A stretch of 64,000 nucleotides of DNA from Azadirachta indica (GCA_022749755.1 CM040440.1:15611269-15675268), one strand, 5' to 3'. Shown: positions 36,407 to 50,028, counted from the first letter of the stretch. Translations and numbers: made by a program. Notes: a model not told the origin generated them from the sequence alone.

Positions 36407-39071
36407 ATGTCTTCAAAACCGGGCCGGAAGTTTCCGTCGATAACGGAGTGTAACGGCTCAACGTACGGATCGATCGCCGCTGATCTTGACGGGACATTAC
36501 TTGTTTCTAGAAGCTCCTTCCCGTACTTTATGCTCGTAGCTGTTGAAGCCGGTAGTCTCCTTCGCGGTCTTGCTCTTCTTCTTTCTCTCCCTCTAGTCAT
36601 TATCGCTTACCTCTTCATATCAGAAGCCATTGGTATTCAAATCCTTATTTTCATTTCGTTCTCCGGACTCAAGATCCGAGATATCGAGCTCGCATCTTGC
36701 GCTGTTTTGCCTAGGTAATAGGAAACAAGCCCTAACATTTCATAAACCCTAATTGGCCTTGGACGCTGTATGTTTTTAACTCGGTATTGTGCAATATTAT
36801 AATATTTTATTGACCTATAAGCTTTCTTAAGCTAATGGTTAATAAAAGAACGTTAAAGGCAGATTTTGAGAGTTTGGAGACGGAATCTATATATGCTAAT
36901 CTGTGTGTACTTTTGGCAGGTTTTACGCGGCTGATGTGAGAAAAGAGAGTTATGAGGTGTTCGACAGATGCAGGCGAAAGGTGGTGGTGACAGCGAATCC
37001 AACGCTGATGGTGGAGCCTTTCGTGAAGGATTTTCTGGGCGGAGACAAGGTTTTGGGCACGGAGATTGAAGTAAACCCTAAGACCAAGAGGGCCACGGGG
37101 TTTGTAAAGAAGCCTGGAGTATTGGTAGGGAAATGGAAGAAGTTGGCCATTTTGAAGGAGTTTGGAGATGAAGCACCTGATCTTGGGATCGGAGACCGTG
37201 AGTCTGATCACGATTTCATGTCAATTTGCAAGGTTTGTGCTTTTACTGGATTTCTAATTTTTCAAATTAATCTTATTAGATATATAGGGTTGTTCAATTC
37301 TATCTTTTTCTTATTCTTTATCTCTTCCCCCTCCTAATCGTACGAAACCTTTTATTATGTAATAATATATCGGGTAATGATCAGTTAGTACATGCTATGT
37401 TCCAATTAATGAATGCTTATGATAATATCAGAAAAAATCTATATTATATAACATAATTCCATTAGAATGTGCTAAAAATATTAAATTTAAACCTTCTTTA
37501 ATTCCTTGATAAAAATATTATTAATAGACGTGCTTAATTTGCTTGTACTATTTAATTAAATATTATTTTTAAATCTGATAGGCCATATTTTACATAGTGG
37601 ATGATATACAATTCGTTACTGAATTATTAATTTATACACAAAATATCTATACAAGTTTCTTGTGAGCCACCGATCGACAACTGCGGATGAATTAATTAAT
37701 TATGAGAATTGGATGAAGGTTGGTGAGGAGTTGACGCAATGTAGTAGCATTAAACTGTATATATTTTTTCTATTATTATCTTATAATATTACTTTCTACA
37801 TAAATTGTTTAATTTTGTCTGTAGCCATGTAAAATGAAGCACTAAAATTTCATGAACTAGTTGTTCACATATCAAGAGACGATCGTGAATGTGATTCATG
37901 GAAGCAGCGCTACCCAGACACACGATTGATATGTGTTAGGTTCAAACTTTAAACCAACGGGACCCACAGCTTTAACCATTCCCAACAGCCCTTCGTAAAT
38001 ACTAAAAGATTGCGTGGTCCATTCCAAACATTTAAATAGAAATGTGGACCCTTGTTTTTCATTAATAATTTTCGGTTTCATATTGCATTATATATAGTTT
38101 TTCGGTGACTGATTTTTGAACGTGTTCTCTTTGAAAGTTCAGTTTTTTGCTAAGCGATTAATAATTCATTATGATTGAATACGGTTAAACAGGAGGGTTA
38201 CATGGTGCACTCTAGCAAATCAGCAAAACCCATACCGCGTGATCGCCTGAAAAGCCGGATAATCTTCCATGACGGCCGACTAGTCCAGCGCCCGGACCCA
38301 CTCAATGCCTTGGTCACCTATATATGGCTGCCATTTGGATTCATCCTCTCCATAGTACGTGTATACTTCAATCTCCCTCTCCCTGAACGCATCGTGCGGT
38401 ACACATACGAAATGCTTGGTATACATCTGGTGATTCGCGGGAACCCGCCTCCTGCCCCATCTAGTGGATCCCCTGGCAACCTATACGTTTGTAATCACCG
38501 CACAGCACTTGATCCAATCGTGATTGCCATTGCACTCGGACGCAAAGTATCGTGTGTTACATACAGCGTAAGCCGCCTCTCGAGATTCCTATCGCCAATC
38601 CCAGCCATTGCTTTGACTCGTGATCGTGCGGCTGATGCAGCTCGCATATCAGAACTTCTCCAAAAGGGTGATCTAGTGGTGTGTCCAGAGGGGACCACGT
38701 GTCGCGAAAACTTCTTGCTGCGATTCAGTGCTTTGTTCGCAGAAATGAGCGATAGGATTGTACCGGTGGCAGTCAATTGCAAGCAAAGTACGTTTTATGG
38801 CACGACCGTACGTGGGGTAAAATTTTGGGATCCTTATTTCTTTTTCATGAATCCAAGGCCCACCTACGAGGTAACATTTCTTGATCGTTTGCCGGAGGAG
38901 ATGACGTGCAAGGCTGGGGGCAAATCATCGATCGAAGTGGCCAATTATGTGCAGAAGGTTTTAGGTAATGTTCTTGGATTTGAATGTACTGGATTAACCA
39001 GGAAGGATAAGTATATGTTGCTAGGAGGGAATGACGGCAAGGTGGAGTCCATGAACAATTCCAAAAAGTAA
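36407..39071 (+). CDS. GPAT8: sn-2 glycerol-3-phosphate acyltransferase/phosphatase, GPAT4/GPAT8 type (cutin)
   Basis: Three exons, 36407-36714, 36920-37232 and 38193-39071, give 499 residues, the usual length. The N-terminus (KFPSITEC...) and the whole protein match the GPAT4/GPAT8 branch of land-plant GPATs. A HAD-type phosphatase domain comes first, with DLDGT at 26-30 and GDRESDHD at 194-201. Both are intact, as in GPAT4/6/8, which make 2-monoacylglycerol and not lysophosphatidate. Two membrane stretches lie near 40-90 and 245-265. The acyltransferase domain has NHRTALD at 308-314, PEGTTCR at 372-378 and a IVPVAVN block. The enzyme loads omega-oxidised fatty acyl-CoA onto the sn-2 position of glycerol-3-phosphate at the ER, supplying cutin monomers. 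The CYP86A gene 9 kb downstream makes its kind of substrate. GPAT4 versus GPAT8 cannot be separated here. Confidence 0.95.
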
Positions 39072-40854
39072 GAATGCATGAAGTACGTTTTGTCTGTCAT
39101 TCAGGTAAGTTATAATATTGAGATCATTAATTTAGTCAAACAGAAGCTGGATTTGATTTATTATTAAATGTTTTTCTTGCATTGATGGAGAAACAAATTT
39201 ATGACGATTAATTCCAATTGCAAATTGTCTCTGAGCGAATGATTTCCAAAGTGTAGAATTTGTCGGAATTTATTATTTATTTATAATGTAAAATTGCCTA
39301 ATTTGGTTGACTATATATTCATATATGTTTATGACCAAGAAGCAAGTGTAATTTTCTTTTTGTTTATAGAGAATCATATATCGCTTTGCAGATATCAGAC
39401 ATACATGTATCTATAGAGCATTTTATTAGTTTGAGAAAGAGATTGCGGCTGGAATAATCAGTTGACTGAAACAAGAGTGTATTTTATGATTTTCGAATGG
39501 TAGGAAGTTCCTTTTATCATTGATACTTTGATGTTGCATTACAAGAATTAAATTGATTTGGCAGCAAATTAATTCATATGTGAAGTTAGTTAGTTAGGAT
39601 GTTCACAACCGTCGCGTATTCGGATTTGACCAAGAATTATAACGAGTTTTAAATGAAAAAATAATTAACAAAATTTAACTGGGTGTCTTGTCTGCAGGAA
39701 CAAAAATTTTTATTTAGAGTGGATTTTTTGTAGTCAAAATTGACCACCCTGAAAGAATGTTGATCTTTAGCGGGCACGGATAGATAGGCATTTTAATATG
39801 TAAATCACAGTGATGACAATTTCTAACGTAAGGAACATGCCACGATTTTGAATGACTTTTTAGAGTGCGCTGAAATGCCTGGCAACTCCCTTGAATGATA
39901 AAACTATTCCCCATCCTTATAGGAGGCAATGAATGAATTGAATGCCTTGAATTTGAAGACAAAATTCATATAATGTTAGATACAACTTCAGAAGTAGAAA
40001 CAACAAATTCTACAATTTTACCCATCAAAATCAGTATGTTATATAAAATGAAAGAATTCAAGATGAATTCAAGACGTTATCTTGAATTCAAGTTATGAAA
40101 TAGAAAGAGTAAGCTACTATTACCATCTGAAATTCAAAGAAGAGCTATGCAAAGGAGCTCATGTTAATTAAAAAAAAAAAAAATGAAAAGGGCTTATTGA
40201 AGTGTTAGATAATAAGATAGTTAAATATTTTTTTTTTTTTTTTGTAAGAAAAGGGGGGGAATTCGTTAGATTGCAACGGAACGAAGCCCAACTCTGACGT
40301 GTCACGATTCGAATATTCCACGCACGAAATACGACCAGAACCGGTGAAAAAAATTAAAACAAAAACACGTTCGATTTACCCCTTTTTGGGCCCTTTTCCG
40401 GTTGGCGATTGTCTGAAATAAAACTTTTGCGATTGAGAAAGCATTCACGGTAAGCACGGTCCACATTGCCTCAACTTTATTTCCCTAAAATACCCCTAAG
40501 AATTACCATTATTTACGATTCTCCCACAGCAACAACAACGTTATTTCGGATTGCATGGAGGGGTATTTGCATAAATTTGTCCTTTTCTTTCTTCACGAGG
40601 ACGATATGCCACGTGTCATCCTCTCGACCTTCCTATACATGGTATGTTGTAAACCACTGAGGTACTTCCCGCTTGTGAAAATCTCACAAAAACAATAAGC
40701 TCTGGTTATCCTCTGTGAAAAGAGAGACCAGAGGTGGATACAGACAAAGACCTTGAAACTGCATCGTCTTCTTGGTATCCGAGCTTCGGTTCTGAATTCT
40801 GAAATGTTGTAAGCTATCTCTGAGCTTCAGTCTCATCGACTTTATCCGAAAGCA
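39072..40854. other. 3' flank of GPAT and promoter/leader of the PHT4 gene
   Basis: No supported gene. A/T homopolymer runs occur near 40170-40185 and 40230-40245. The last 150-200 bases look like the 5' leader of the PHT4-type gene. Confidence 0.5.
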
Positions 40855-43800
40855 ATGGCTATCGGCGGTTTGATTTCTAACCGGAATTTCGGTTCTTTTG
40901 TCGGTTCAGGTATTGCCTTGCTTCACTGCATTTATTAAACTTTAATTTTTATCTGCATCAACTATTGCCTTTTTCAATAATTTTTGCTTTCACTCTATTT
41001 TTTTTTTATTTTCATTAATTTCATCTTCAACCTGGGATATGTGGCTGCATTTTGAGATTTTTTTAATTTATTTTTCTTTTTAGATTATATCATATGCATG
41101 CTCAGACTTCCATTTCACAGACAGGTCTTATATATATATATATATTTCTGAATTTTAGTCTCAGGTGGATAAGTGTACTCTTTTGGACTATTAAATATTT
41201 TCTTGTTAATTTTACTTTTCTAAAACTTGGCTAACAGTTGACTGAGGATTGATGATGTTCTCTTTCTTTTATTATTTATTTCTATTTTTTAATTTCTTCT
41301 ACTTCACGCAATTCCGTATTTAAGCAATTGACTGAATAAGATGAACTTAGCAACAATCAATGGCTAAATTAATAGTTTCCGCAATTTGGAACTGGAACTT
41401 TTTATCTCATTTTAACTTTCCTAATAACATGGTTTGGAACATTTTTTGCCAAATTGGAACTGAATTAATACCTGCAGTAAAAGCTTCCTGTTTGGTTAGA
41501 TTCGAGGTTGTTGAGATTAAGAGGTTCCCCATTAATTTTCTTATTACAAGCGTTGGAAATTCCGCCTGGTCGCTGTAGGCCCGTTACTTTGTCTGTGAAG
41601 TATAACGTGTGCAGTTGAAACACGTAGACATCTAGAGATGTGGCCTTACAATTTTAAATTGATAAATGTTCATTTACGGATAAGTCAATATAGAAAGCAT
41701 TTGGGTATTGCTGAGCTGGTTCTTTGATACTATTATTATATTCTTGCTCTTTCTTCACTTTGCAACAGCATCTGTTGATATTTTAGAAAGGGCTGACTCA
41801 TATAGGAAGGTAGGAAAATTTGTCATATTCATTGTGGACATATGGACTCAACAGAGTGTAACTGCACTTTGGTAGTTTAGTTCAACCCCTTTAAAGTTAC
41901 TTCCTGATATCTCTAGGCAAAGCATATGAAAAGGAGCGAACTATATCTCATCTGAGGGGTGGACGGTCAGGCATTGCTGTTGCACAGGATGCACAAGGGA
42001 ACATGTTCTACCAGAAGTTATGTAGTCGAATAGCAAATGGTCCAATAACTGGACGCCTGAATTACCAAATGGTTCCCAATAATGGCAATTCAGACATTAA
42101 AATTTCAAAACATGTAGCAAATTCTCACCTTGGAACGGCATATCCTTTGTCTGTACAATGTAATGAAAAGTTTCCGAGAATTTATCCTCAGAAAAGAAGT
42201 GTAAAATGTGAATGCAATTTTTCTTCCAGTCATTCACTTGGAGGTACATTTCGACAAAGAGCAGAGGACAGGATTGGTACAGGCTATTGGAAAAGCCTGC
42301 AGTCTGCGCATGTTAGGGTGAACAGAACTCGTGTTTTCTATAAATCTGAGGAGTATGACATAACAGAACCAAAGGTGGACTCACTAAAATCAACAGAAAT
42401 TCCGGGTGAGGCTGTTCTAGTGGAAGGAGATGTCCAGGATACAACTCCTTGGTGGCAACAATTCCCAAAACGTTGGGTGATTGTACTTCTCTGTTTTGCA
42501 TCATTTCTATTGTGCAACATGGACCGTGTGAGTATCTTCGCCCCTTTGTTTTTGTGTTGTTTTCTTGATTTTGCAAAATTCTTCCAAGTAGTTTGAAAAT
42601 TTTACTGTTCTTAAGTTCAGTATGAACAGCATGCTTTCAAGTACTTGAAAAATGCCTCACACTAGGTTGAGCAAACCAAGATCAGCTTGTGCTAGTCATT
42701 TTTGAACCCTGCTGTTTATTGTATGTGCCTCTCTCCTTTCATGTTAGCTAATCCAAATGTTTACTGTAGGTGAACATGAGCATAGCAATACTTCCAATGT
42801 CACAAGAGTTCAACTGGAACAGTGCCACAGTGGGTTTGATCCAGTCCTCCTTTTTCTGGGGCTATCTACTAACTCAGGTCTGCTTCAAGTTACTCCAGTA
42901 GTTTAGAGGCACACAGAGAGATCCAAGTAAATATTGTAAACCACCATATAAATGCACAGGCATGCAGATGGCAACCTCCTATGATTGATATACATTGTTT
43001 TTAAGGACGTAGTTTTATCTAATGACAGCACTTCAACTGTTTTGGTAGTAACCAATAAAGTGATGTAGAACTTTATCTTGTAAACTTTCAGTCTAACTGT
43101 AATCTTATTTTTTTCTGGCACATAGATTGTGGGAGGCATATGGGCAGATAAAATTGGTGGAAAGCTAGTATTAGGTTTTGGGGTGATCTGGTGGTCGGTA
43201 GCTACTGTTTTGACACCTATTGCAGCAAGAATTGGGCTTCCTTTTTTACTCATCATGCGTGCTTTTATGGGGATCGGAGAGGTTGGCTTCTTCTGATTCT
43301 TCTTTTTGTTTTATTATCTCTTACCAGTACATACCTAATTAGTTCTGAAGGGTTTGCTTCTTGAAGCTACTTTCTTCTTTTTGTTTAAAATGTTTAAGCT
43401 ACCTTTACATTGATAGATAGTAGAAAGGAAAGATATGGTTCTCCATTCAGAAGAGCTGGACAATTAGAAAAATGTTAACCATATGATAACAATATAAAAA
43501 AAGTTCACTTTTTTATATTTGATAAGCAGATAAGAGGGATTCTAACAGGGAAACGTGATTCACTTTCTTTACAGGGGGTTGCCATGCCGGCTATGAATAA
43601 CATACTTTCTAAGTGGATTCCTGTGTCAGAGAGAAGCAGGTCACTTGCCTTAGTCTATAGTGGAATGTATCTTGGTTCTGTTACTGGATTGGCCATCTCT
43701 CCTGTTCTAATCCACAAATTCGGATGGCCGTCTGTCTTCTATTCATTTGGCTCTCTTGGAAGCATCTGGTTTGCATTTTGGGCTAAAAAAGTAAGTTTTT

Positions 43801-46458
43801 GATTTTTTTTGTAGTTATTTGTCTAAGGACAAGTATAATTCTCATAACTCATGGAAAGCAAACTTTTTGCGTATGCACGTGTGCATGGATGTCTTTGTGG
43901 TAGGTTGCAATATCCAGTAAGACAGTTCTGCACAATTTGTTGAACTATTTATATCACAATAAGCTGAAGATACCTTTTTGTTCAACAACTGTCCTATGGC
44001 TGGACATATTAGTATAGATGTTTCTGCTGTCCTTAGATTAAAAGGATTTGGCTATCTTCTCTTAAAACTAGATATCATGTCTGAATTTATTTTTCGATTT
44101 GTGATTGGTTTCTCCCCAGGCATATAGTTCTCCGAAAGAGGATCCAGAGCTTAGGGATGAAGAAAAAAGATTTATACTGGGTAGCAGCATTTCAAAGGAA
44201 CCTGTTTCAGTCATTCCCTGGAAATTAATTTTATCAAAAGCACCTGTTTGGGCGCTCATAATTTCTCACTTCTGCCACAACTGGGGAACTTTTATTCTTT
44301 TGACGTGGATGCCAACATACTACAATCAGGTATACCCATTAGGAGATTAGTAATATTTATTGATGTTTGTGATGTAAGTTACCTGATAATAGACATCTGA
44401 ACTTTTCCACTTGCCACAAATTTTAATAATTTTTGCTATTTACTATTAGGTGCTGTTTATTTTCAGAGTTTGACTTGTATCTAGTCTTAGATTACCCTTG
44501 GTGATTATGATCTATATACTGTGTATTTATGTTTTCTTTTAGACTCTAAATTCTTCAACGTTTGGTTGTGGTGTTATTTTCTTTGAGCAGCAGGTTACCA
44601 GCTTCTGTTCTCCTTTAACCTTTCTCTTGCATCTAAATTTCTTAAAGCTAGTTAGTTTCAGGTTGGAGGTTATTAGAAGAGCACAATGCATTGTTTTATC
44701 TAAGTTTTCTGTCAACCTTAAAATTGCCTCTCATTAGAGACCCACGAAATTCTGATTGACCTCTTTAAAATTTTGTTACCACACACTGCAAAACCTTAAA
44801 ATGAAGTTTGCCTTTTTTCCCCCATTTTTGAGCCATATTAGTACTCCTTACATTTTGTACGATTTTGCAGTGTACAGACCTTATAAGTAATCTGGTTGGC
44901 TCATACTTATTACTTACTATCTTGTTTTATTTCTTTTCATGTTTTTCTAATTAATGTGGTCAATGATTGACGTGAAGATTTGCATAATCATAAAATTATT
45001 CCCAAGCTGATAAAACTTTGTTCTCTCAGGTCTTGAAGTTCAACCTCACTGAATCTGGACTCTTCTGTGTCTTGCCCTGGTTGACCATGGCTGTTTTTGC
45101 AAATATTGGGGGCTGGATCGCTGACACACTTGTGGGCAAAGGTCTTTCCATAACAACAGTTCGGAAGGCAAGCATTAATACTGTGGCTTATTCTTAGGAA
45201 GATCTGCAGCTGAATATTAAAACCTATCATTCTGATTTCTATCGGTCTTACCATATGGATATTGTCAGAATGCTAGTATGGTTCAAACATATAGTGCTTA
45301 TTTCAATTTGTTCAAAAAAATGAAGAAAAGATTATTTTCTGAGGTATAAACTTTTACTAAATGAACAACTGGTAGAATTCATGTTCAAGTCTGTTTCTGT
45401 ACATGTCTGCACATGCAGTAGAAGAAAGCTTTAGATGGCCTTCTTGTTTACTCTTCCTCCAAAGGTCGAATTAGATTTTATGGTAGTGATTGACTTCAAT
45501 TAAATGTGACTGGCACCATAGTGGTTATATTAGTATTTTACCAATTACAATTGATTCTGTCTCCACTTTAATATGCAGATCATGCAATCAATTGGGTTTT
45601 TGGGCCCTGCCTTCTTTCTCACACAGCTGAGTCATGTCAGGACTCCAGCAATGGCAGTGCTATGCATGGCGTGCAGTCAGGTTTGGTCTTGTGTGATTTA
45701 GTTTCAACTTAGCTCAAGTTATTTAATTGTCTTCAGTTATCTATTGTTTTATATAACTTCAGAGTTCTGTTGCAACTTGCCACTGACGACTAAAATTGAG
45801 TCTGGTAAGATGACCAAATATGCCATTCATACCTTCTTGTACATGCAATACAAGAAACTGGATGCTGATTTAGGCAGTAAATTTAGATGCAATTCCATTT
45901 CTGTGATGAAATCTAATTATGCATTCCTTATTGACAGGGATCTGATGCATTCTCACAATCTGGTCTTTATTCCAATCACCAAGACATTGGCCCGCGCTAT
46001 GCTGTAAGTCATGGCTCTCTTTCTTTGTTCAAATTAACCTAGCTTAGTTCAAGAACACGTAGATATTTGGCTTGCAATCATAACCTCTAAAATGTGTTTT
46101 CCCCTAAAAAATATTATGAATTTTATAAATATAACCATCTTTCTTTAAAATACATTTCTGAAATATGGCAATAAACACCAATTTCAGGGAGTTCTGTTAG
46201 GATTATCAAACACAGCAGGAGTGCTTGCCGGTGTATTTGGTACAGCCGCAACTGGTTACATACTCCAACGAGGTGCAACTCTCTTCCTACTCCATTCTCT
46301 TGCAGCAGTGTCTTTTGTTGTCAACTTTCTATTTTCATTCATGAAACTTTTTCTCTGCAGGTTCTTGGGACGATGTATTCAAGGTAGCTGTAGCATTGTA
46401 CATCATTGGCACATTAGTCTGGAACTTCTTTGCAACCGGAGAGAAAGTTCTCGAGTAG
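40855..46458 (+). CDS. PHT4;4: Plastid anion/ascorbate transporter, PHT4;4 (ANTR2) type
   Basis: Eleven exons: 40855-40909, 41917-42527, 42770-42877, 43126-43281, 43575-43790, 44120-44329, 45030-45167, 45579-45680, 45938-46003, 46188-46272, 46361-46458. They give 614 residues. About 200 residues rich in Ser, Arg and Lys precede the first membrane segment (RWVIVLLCFASFLLCNMDR); the start resembles a chloroplast transit peptide. The rest is a 12-helix major facilitator protein with VNMSIAILPMS, SSFFWGYLLTQ, GGIWADKIGGK, RAFMGIGEGVAMPAMN and SHFCHNWGTFILLTWMP. This matches PHT4;4, a chloroplast envelope transporter shown in Arabidopsis to carry ascorbate, also annotated as an anion transporter. 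The N-terminal region is about 70 residues longer than I recall for Arabidopsis. The intron after 45167 begins with GC rather than GT. Membership in PHT4 is secure; assignment to ;4 rests on the loops. Confidence 0.94.
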
Positions 46459-47085
46459 AGTACAAGTGCAAGAATGGGAGGAAGTTGCTGTACTCTTAAG
46501 TGTGACTAAAGAAAAAGAGATCCGAGTTGTAAAGAAATGGAAGAAGCACCATAAGGCCATAAATATGCTGTACACGCTAGAGTGAGATCCTGCAAAGCAA
46601 GATGCTACCATGAAAAGTTTTCAACGAAGTTGTGAGGCCCTTAACTTGTACAACTTTTGAGTTTGGTTTAAAGACATTTTTACAGGTCAATAACTTTCTT
46701 TTTTCTCATTTAAATATTTCCGCCATAAGGACAACAATGTGGGTAGTTTGCACCCATAATCCTTTTGCCCCATCTCATAACAGTAATGCTTTAAAGTACA
46801 TCTTATATGTGCCACGTGTGTTCGAGCCCTGCCAAGTGCAAGGTTCCTCTCACTTGAATATGAGAGTCTTCCCACTTAATGTAGGACTCGTCTAGGATCT
46901 TGTATTATGCAGATTTTTGGAGTGCGTCACAACAGAATTTATCTAAACTCCTAATGGTCCTCTAGTTAATACCAGTGGTACTCAAATTTATAATGCTAAT
47001 AGATGTACGATTAAGAAAAAAAAAAAAAAGTACTCCTTATATGTTCTTCTGTTTAACAAAACCTCTATATATGTACAGCTTTTTT

Positions 47086-47133
<48 letters not shown>

Positions 47134-47958
47134 CCAAAAAAAAAAAGGTGACCATGGCAATTAATACGGTGTACCATCCACCGTACCAGAGATCTTGACG
47201 GATTGGCAAGCTGTTTGTGTGGCTTAAGTCTAGGGATTTTGTTGGGCCTGGGATGTGCTTCTTAATTACCTTGAACAAGTTGTTGACGAGAAAGGAAAAT
47301 TGGGTTTTCCATTTCACTACTCAGAATTAGAAGGAACCCTGAGTCTGGGCTCTGGTAGTGACATTTAAGAGTTTGATGCCGCGATAAGTCTTCGGAAACA
47401 GGGTGAAACAGTGTTTGGTTCGCGATTGCTATTCCGATAGCTCTTTCTTAAAGTGTATAAGTAAAAGCCGCCAGAATTCAAAATCGTACATAAAAAATTG
47501 ACCTAAAAAAAGAAGAGAAAAATCCATTCTTAACTGGTATCTTGATAACTTGAATTACAATTTTGAGAATTACACTTGACACTTATTATACAATAAAATA
47601 ATACATACATCATCAAAATGAACATGCAATAATATCCAAACAAATAAGAACACAAAAGAATTTTATAGAATTTCCAAATTAAAAGACCTGCCTACAAGAA
47701 ATTAAAGTTTAATATTTGAAAATGTCTCTATTTAATTTGTTCCTTGAGAATGATGAAGCAGATCTGTATATCGTTAAAGTACTATGTAGTTTATGTGAGA
47801 AGCTGTAGCTGTATCGTCCATCTTCTTTATCCTTTACGCTCAAAACTATCCGTGAGAAACATAAATACAAATGGGCCATGTGCACATGAATGGCCTGGCA
47901 TTCCCACCACTCCTTAAATATACTACATCCATGTAAACCACCAACAAAAAGACACTCC
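46459..47958. other. Convergent intergenic region
   Basis: 3' flanks of the PHT4;4 gene (plus) and the CYP86A gene (minus). It contains a poly-A run (47015-47028) and an (AAT)n array. No gene seen. Confidence 0.5.
47088..47131. repeat. (AAT)n microsatellite
   Basis: About fourteen uninterrupted TAA/AAT units between poly-T and A-rich sequence. Confidence 0.93.
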
Positions 47959-49614
47959 TTAAACAACTCCACCTACCGTTTCAACCCCACTTATAACATG
48001 CCATTTAATGCCTTCATTTCCATACAATTCTTCTTCCTCTTTCTTCTTCTCCTTCTTCTTAATGCTCGCTACAATTTCCTCCAACTCCCTTCTATGCACA
48101 TTAACTTTAAGTCCGTATTTCATAAACAAAGTCAATGACATCTTTTGCTCTACTTTATGGCCTGGTACGACCGTCAGCCGATGCCGCAGCAACACCGCTG
48201 CCGCCACCGATTTCATTTGCAGGTACGCCAAATCCTTCCCTAAGCAAATTCTCGGTCCTGCATTGAAAGCAACGAACTTATACGAATCATGCATTATGAA
48301 TTTCTTTCCATCAGACGATAACCATCTCTCTGGACGAAATTCTAAGCAATCTTCACCCCACGTTGATTTCATCCTCCCCGTTGCGTATATTGAATACGTA
48401 ACCGATGAGCCTGCCGGCACAAATGTTCCATCCGGTAACACGTCATCCGCCACCACATGCTTTGAGTCTTCTGGGACTGAAGGGTACAGCCTTAGGGTTT
48501 CTGATAATGCTGCTTTTAGGTATACTAAACGGTCAACTTCTTCAAACACCAACGGCTCATCAGCCCACTTTGACGTGTCATCGCCACGTGTCCCCATTAT
48601 GACGGTGCATAGTTCTCGCAAGATTTTGTCTTCCACATGTGGGTTCTGACTGACCAACCAAAAGAACCAGCTCAGCGCCACGGATGACGTGTCACGTCCA
48701 GCTAGGATGAAGTTAAGTGCCACGTGTTGGAGAAAAGTGTCTGAGTAGGATTCCTTTTTCTTCATGAATCTAGAGAGCAAGTCGTCGTGTGGGCTCCCAT
48801 CTTTTTGCTGATTCATCAACTCGAGCTTACGTGTATTGATCACATCGGATAAGTACTCGTCAATGTGGACTAAGCTCCGGCTCAAGCTGACTTCCATTCC
48901 AAGCCGGAGCCATTTCTTGACCTTCCAAATAATTTCGGGTAAAATAAAACGTTGAAGCGAGGCTTCAGTGGCTCTATCAAAAGCCGATGCGAAGCCATTA
49001 TCAGGAAGACCCGACGCGCATGTCTGTGGATCTTTTCCGAAAGCCAGGCCACAAATGTTGTCAAACGTGAGCCGAAGCAGTAAGTCTTGTAGATCAACCG
49101 GCTCGTCTTTGATCCGAGCTGATTCAAGAACGGGGCAAAATCTAAGCTTGATTGCTCGGCTGACCCAGCGAGCCATGGCTTGGCGGAGGGTCCTGGTAGT
49201 GAATTCCAGCGCGGCAGTCTTCCTTTGGAACAGCCACGTGTCACCATCAGAATTGAAGATGCCTTCACCGAGCAGCTCATGAAACACGGCCTGCCACGTG
49301 GGCCCCTTGGGGTAATTATCGAACCGGTGCTTCAGTATATGCTCTAAATTTTTCGGGTCGCACGTGACAGTCACGAGACCTTGCTTTTTGGCGAGGAAGG
49401 GAATTGCGCAGGTGCAGGTCTGGTACGTCCCACCACAGCCGCGGAGATTGTCGCAGATCCAGTCATGCAAGCGGTCACAATTTTCAATCAAGCCCGGGAG
49501 ACTGCCCAATACGGGCCAGACACGCGGACCCTTCAACGACCGTGAAATGAACGTGAACCATAGTAGATAAGCCGTGACGGCCGTGAAAAGCAGAAAAGCC
49601 GTAGCTATATCCAT
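47959..49614 (-). CDS. CYP86A: Cytochrome P450 CYP86A, fatty-acid omega-hydroxylase
   Basis: One intron-free frame of 551 residues, typical of the CYP86A subfamily. An N-terminal membrane anchor (about 3-22) is followed by the proline hinge [14 protein letters not shown]450 marks are the oxygen-binding AGRDTS at 305-310, the ExxR motif ETLR at 372-375, PERW at 428-431, and the haem loop [10 protein letters not shown] at 450-459 with ligand Cys457. CYP86A enzymes sit on the ER and hydroxylate the terminal carbon of C16/C18 fatty acids for cutin (CYP86A2, A4, A8 in Arabidopsis). The C-terminus after residue 515 carries an unusual run of Lys and Glu. The gene converges on PHT4;4, and the GPAT4/8 gene lies beyond it. 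The exact CYP86A number cannot be told from sequence alone. Confidence 0.96.
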   Translation of the reverse strand: MDIATAFLLFTAVTAYLLWFTFISRSLKGPRVWPVLGSLPGLIENCDRLHDWICDNLRGCGGTYQTCTCAIPFLAKKQGLVTVTCDPKNLEHILKHRFDNYPKGPTWQAVFHELLGEGIFNSDGDTWLFQRKTAALEFTTRTLRQAMARWVSRAIKLRFCPVLESARIKDEPVDLQDLLLRLTFDNICGLAFGKDPQTCASGLPDNGFASAFDRATEASLQRFILPEIIWKVKKWLRLGMEVSLSRSLVHIDEYLSDVINTRKLELMNQQKDGSPHDDLLSRFMKKKESYSDTFLQHVALNFILAGRDTSSVALSWFFWLVSQNPHVEDKILRELCTVIMGTRGDDTSKWADEPLVFEEVDRLVYLKAALSETLRLYPSVPEDSKHVVADDVLPDGTFVPAGSSVTYSIYATGRMKSTWGEDCLEFRPERWLSSDGKKFIMHDSYKFVAFNAGPRICLGKDLAYLQMKSVAAAVLLRHRLTVVPGHKVEQKMSLTLFMKYGLKVNVHRRELEEIVASIKKKEKKKEEEELYGNEGIKWHVISGVETVGGVV

Positions 49615-50028
49615 AAATATATATTTATAATGTGAAAGAGCAAAATGGCACGACTGGTATTCTCGGAAATACTATTTCCTAAAAAAAAAATGTTTCTGAA
49701 AGAAAATCCCAAGAAACCTGAAAAGAAGAACGTACCTTAACAATGTGAAGAATGAGTTAAAGGATATTGATAGAAACCCAGATGGTGTTTTGCAATAAAA
49801 AAAAAATGGTGGATCAGGAAGCAAAAGACTACGAGTACTGCTGGAAAAGAGCAGACTTTATGAAAAAAGCAATCTGTTAATGGTGAAAAATTTGGAGATT
49901 GTGTGAGATCTGAAAGAGCTAAAAATGTAAAATAGAAAGAGGATAGGGAGAGAGAAGTAAAGCAAGCAGCAGGAAATAAAGAGAGTGTGAGATAGATAGA
50001 CGGTACAGAAAGGTGTTCAGAGAGGTGA

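Noticed and set aside
48008..48649. 213-codon open frame antisense to the CYP86A 3' end
   Set aside because: It is a shadow of the conserved P450 frame on the other strand, with no recognisable product.
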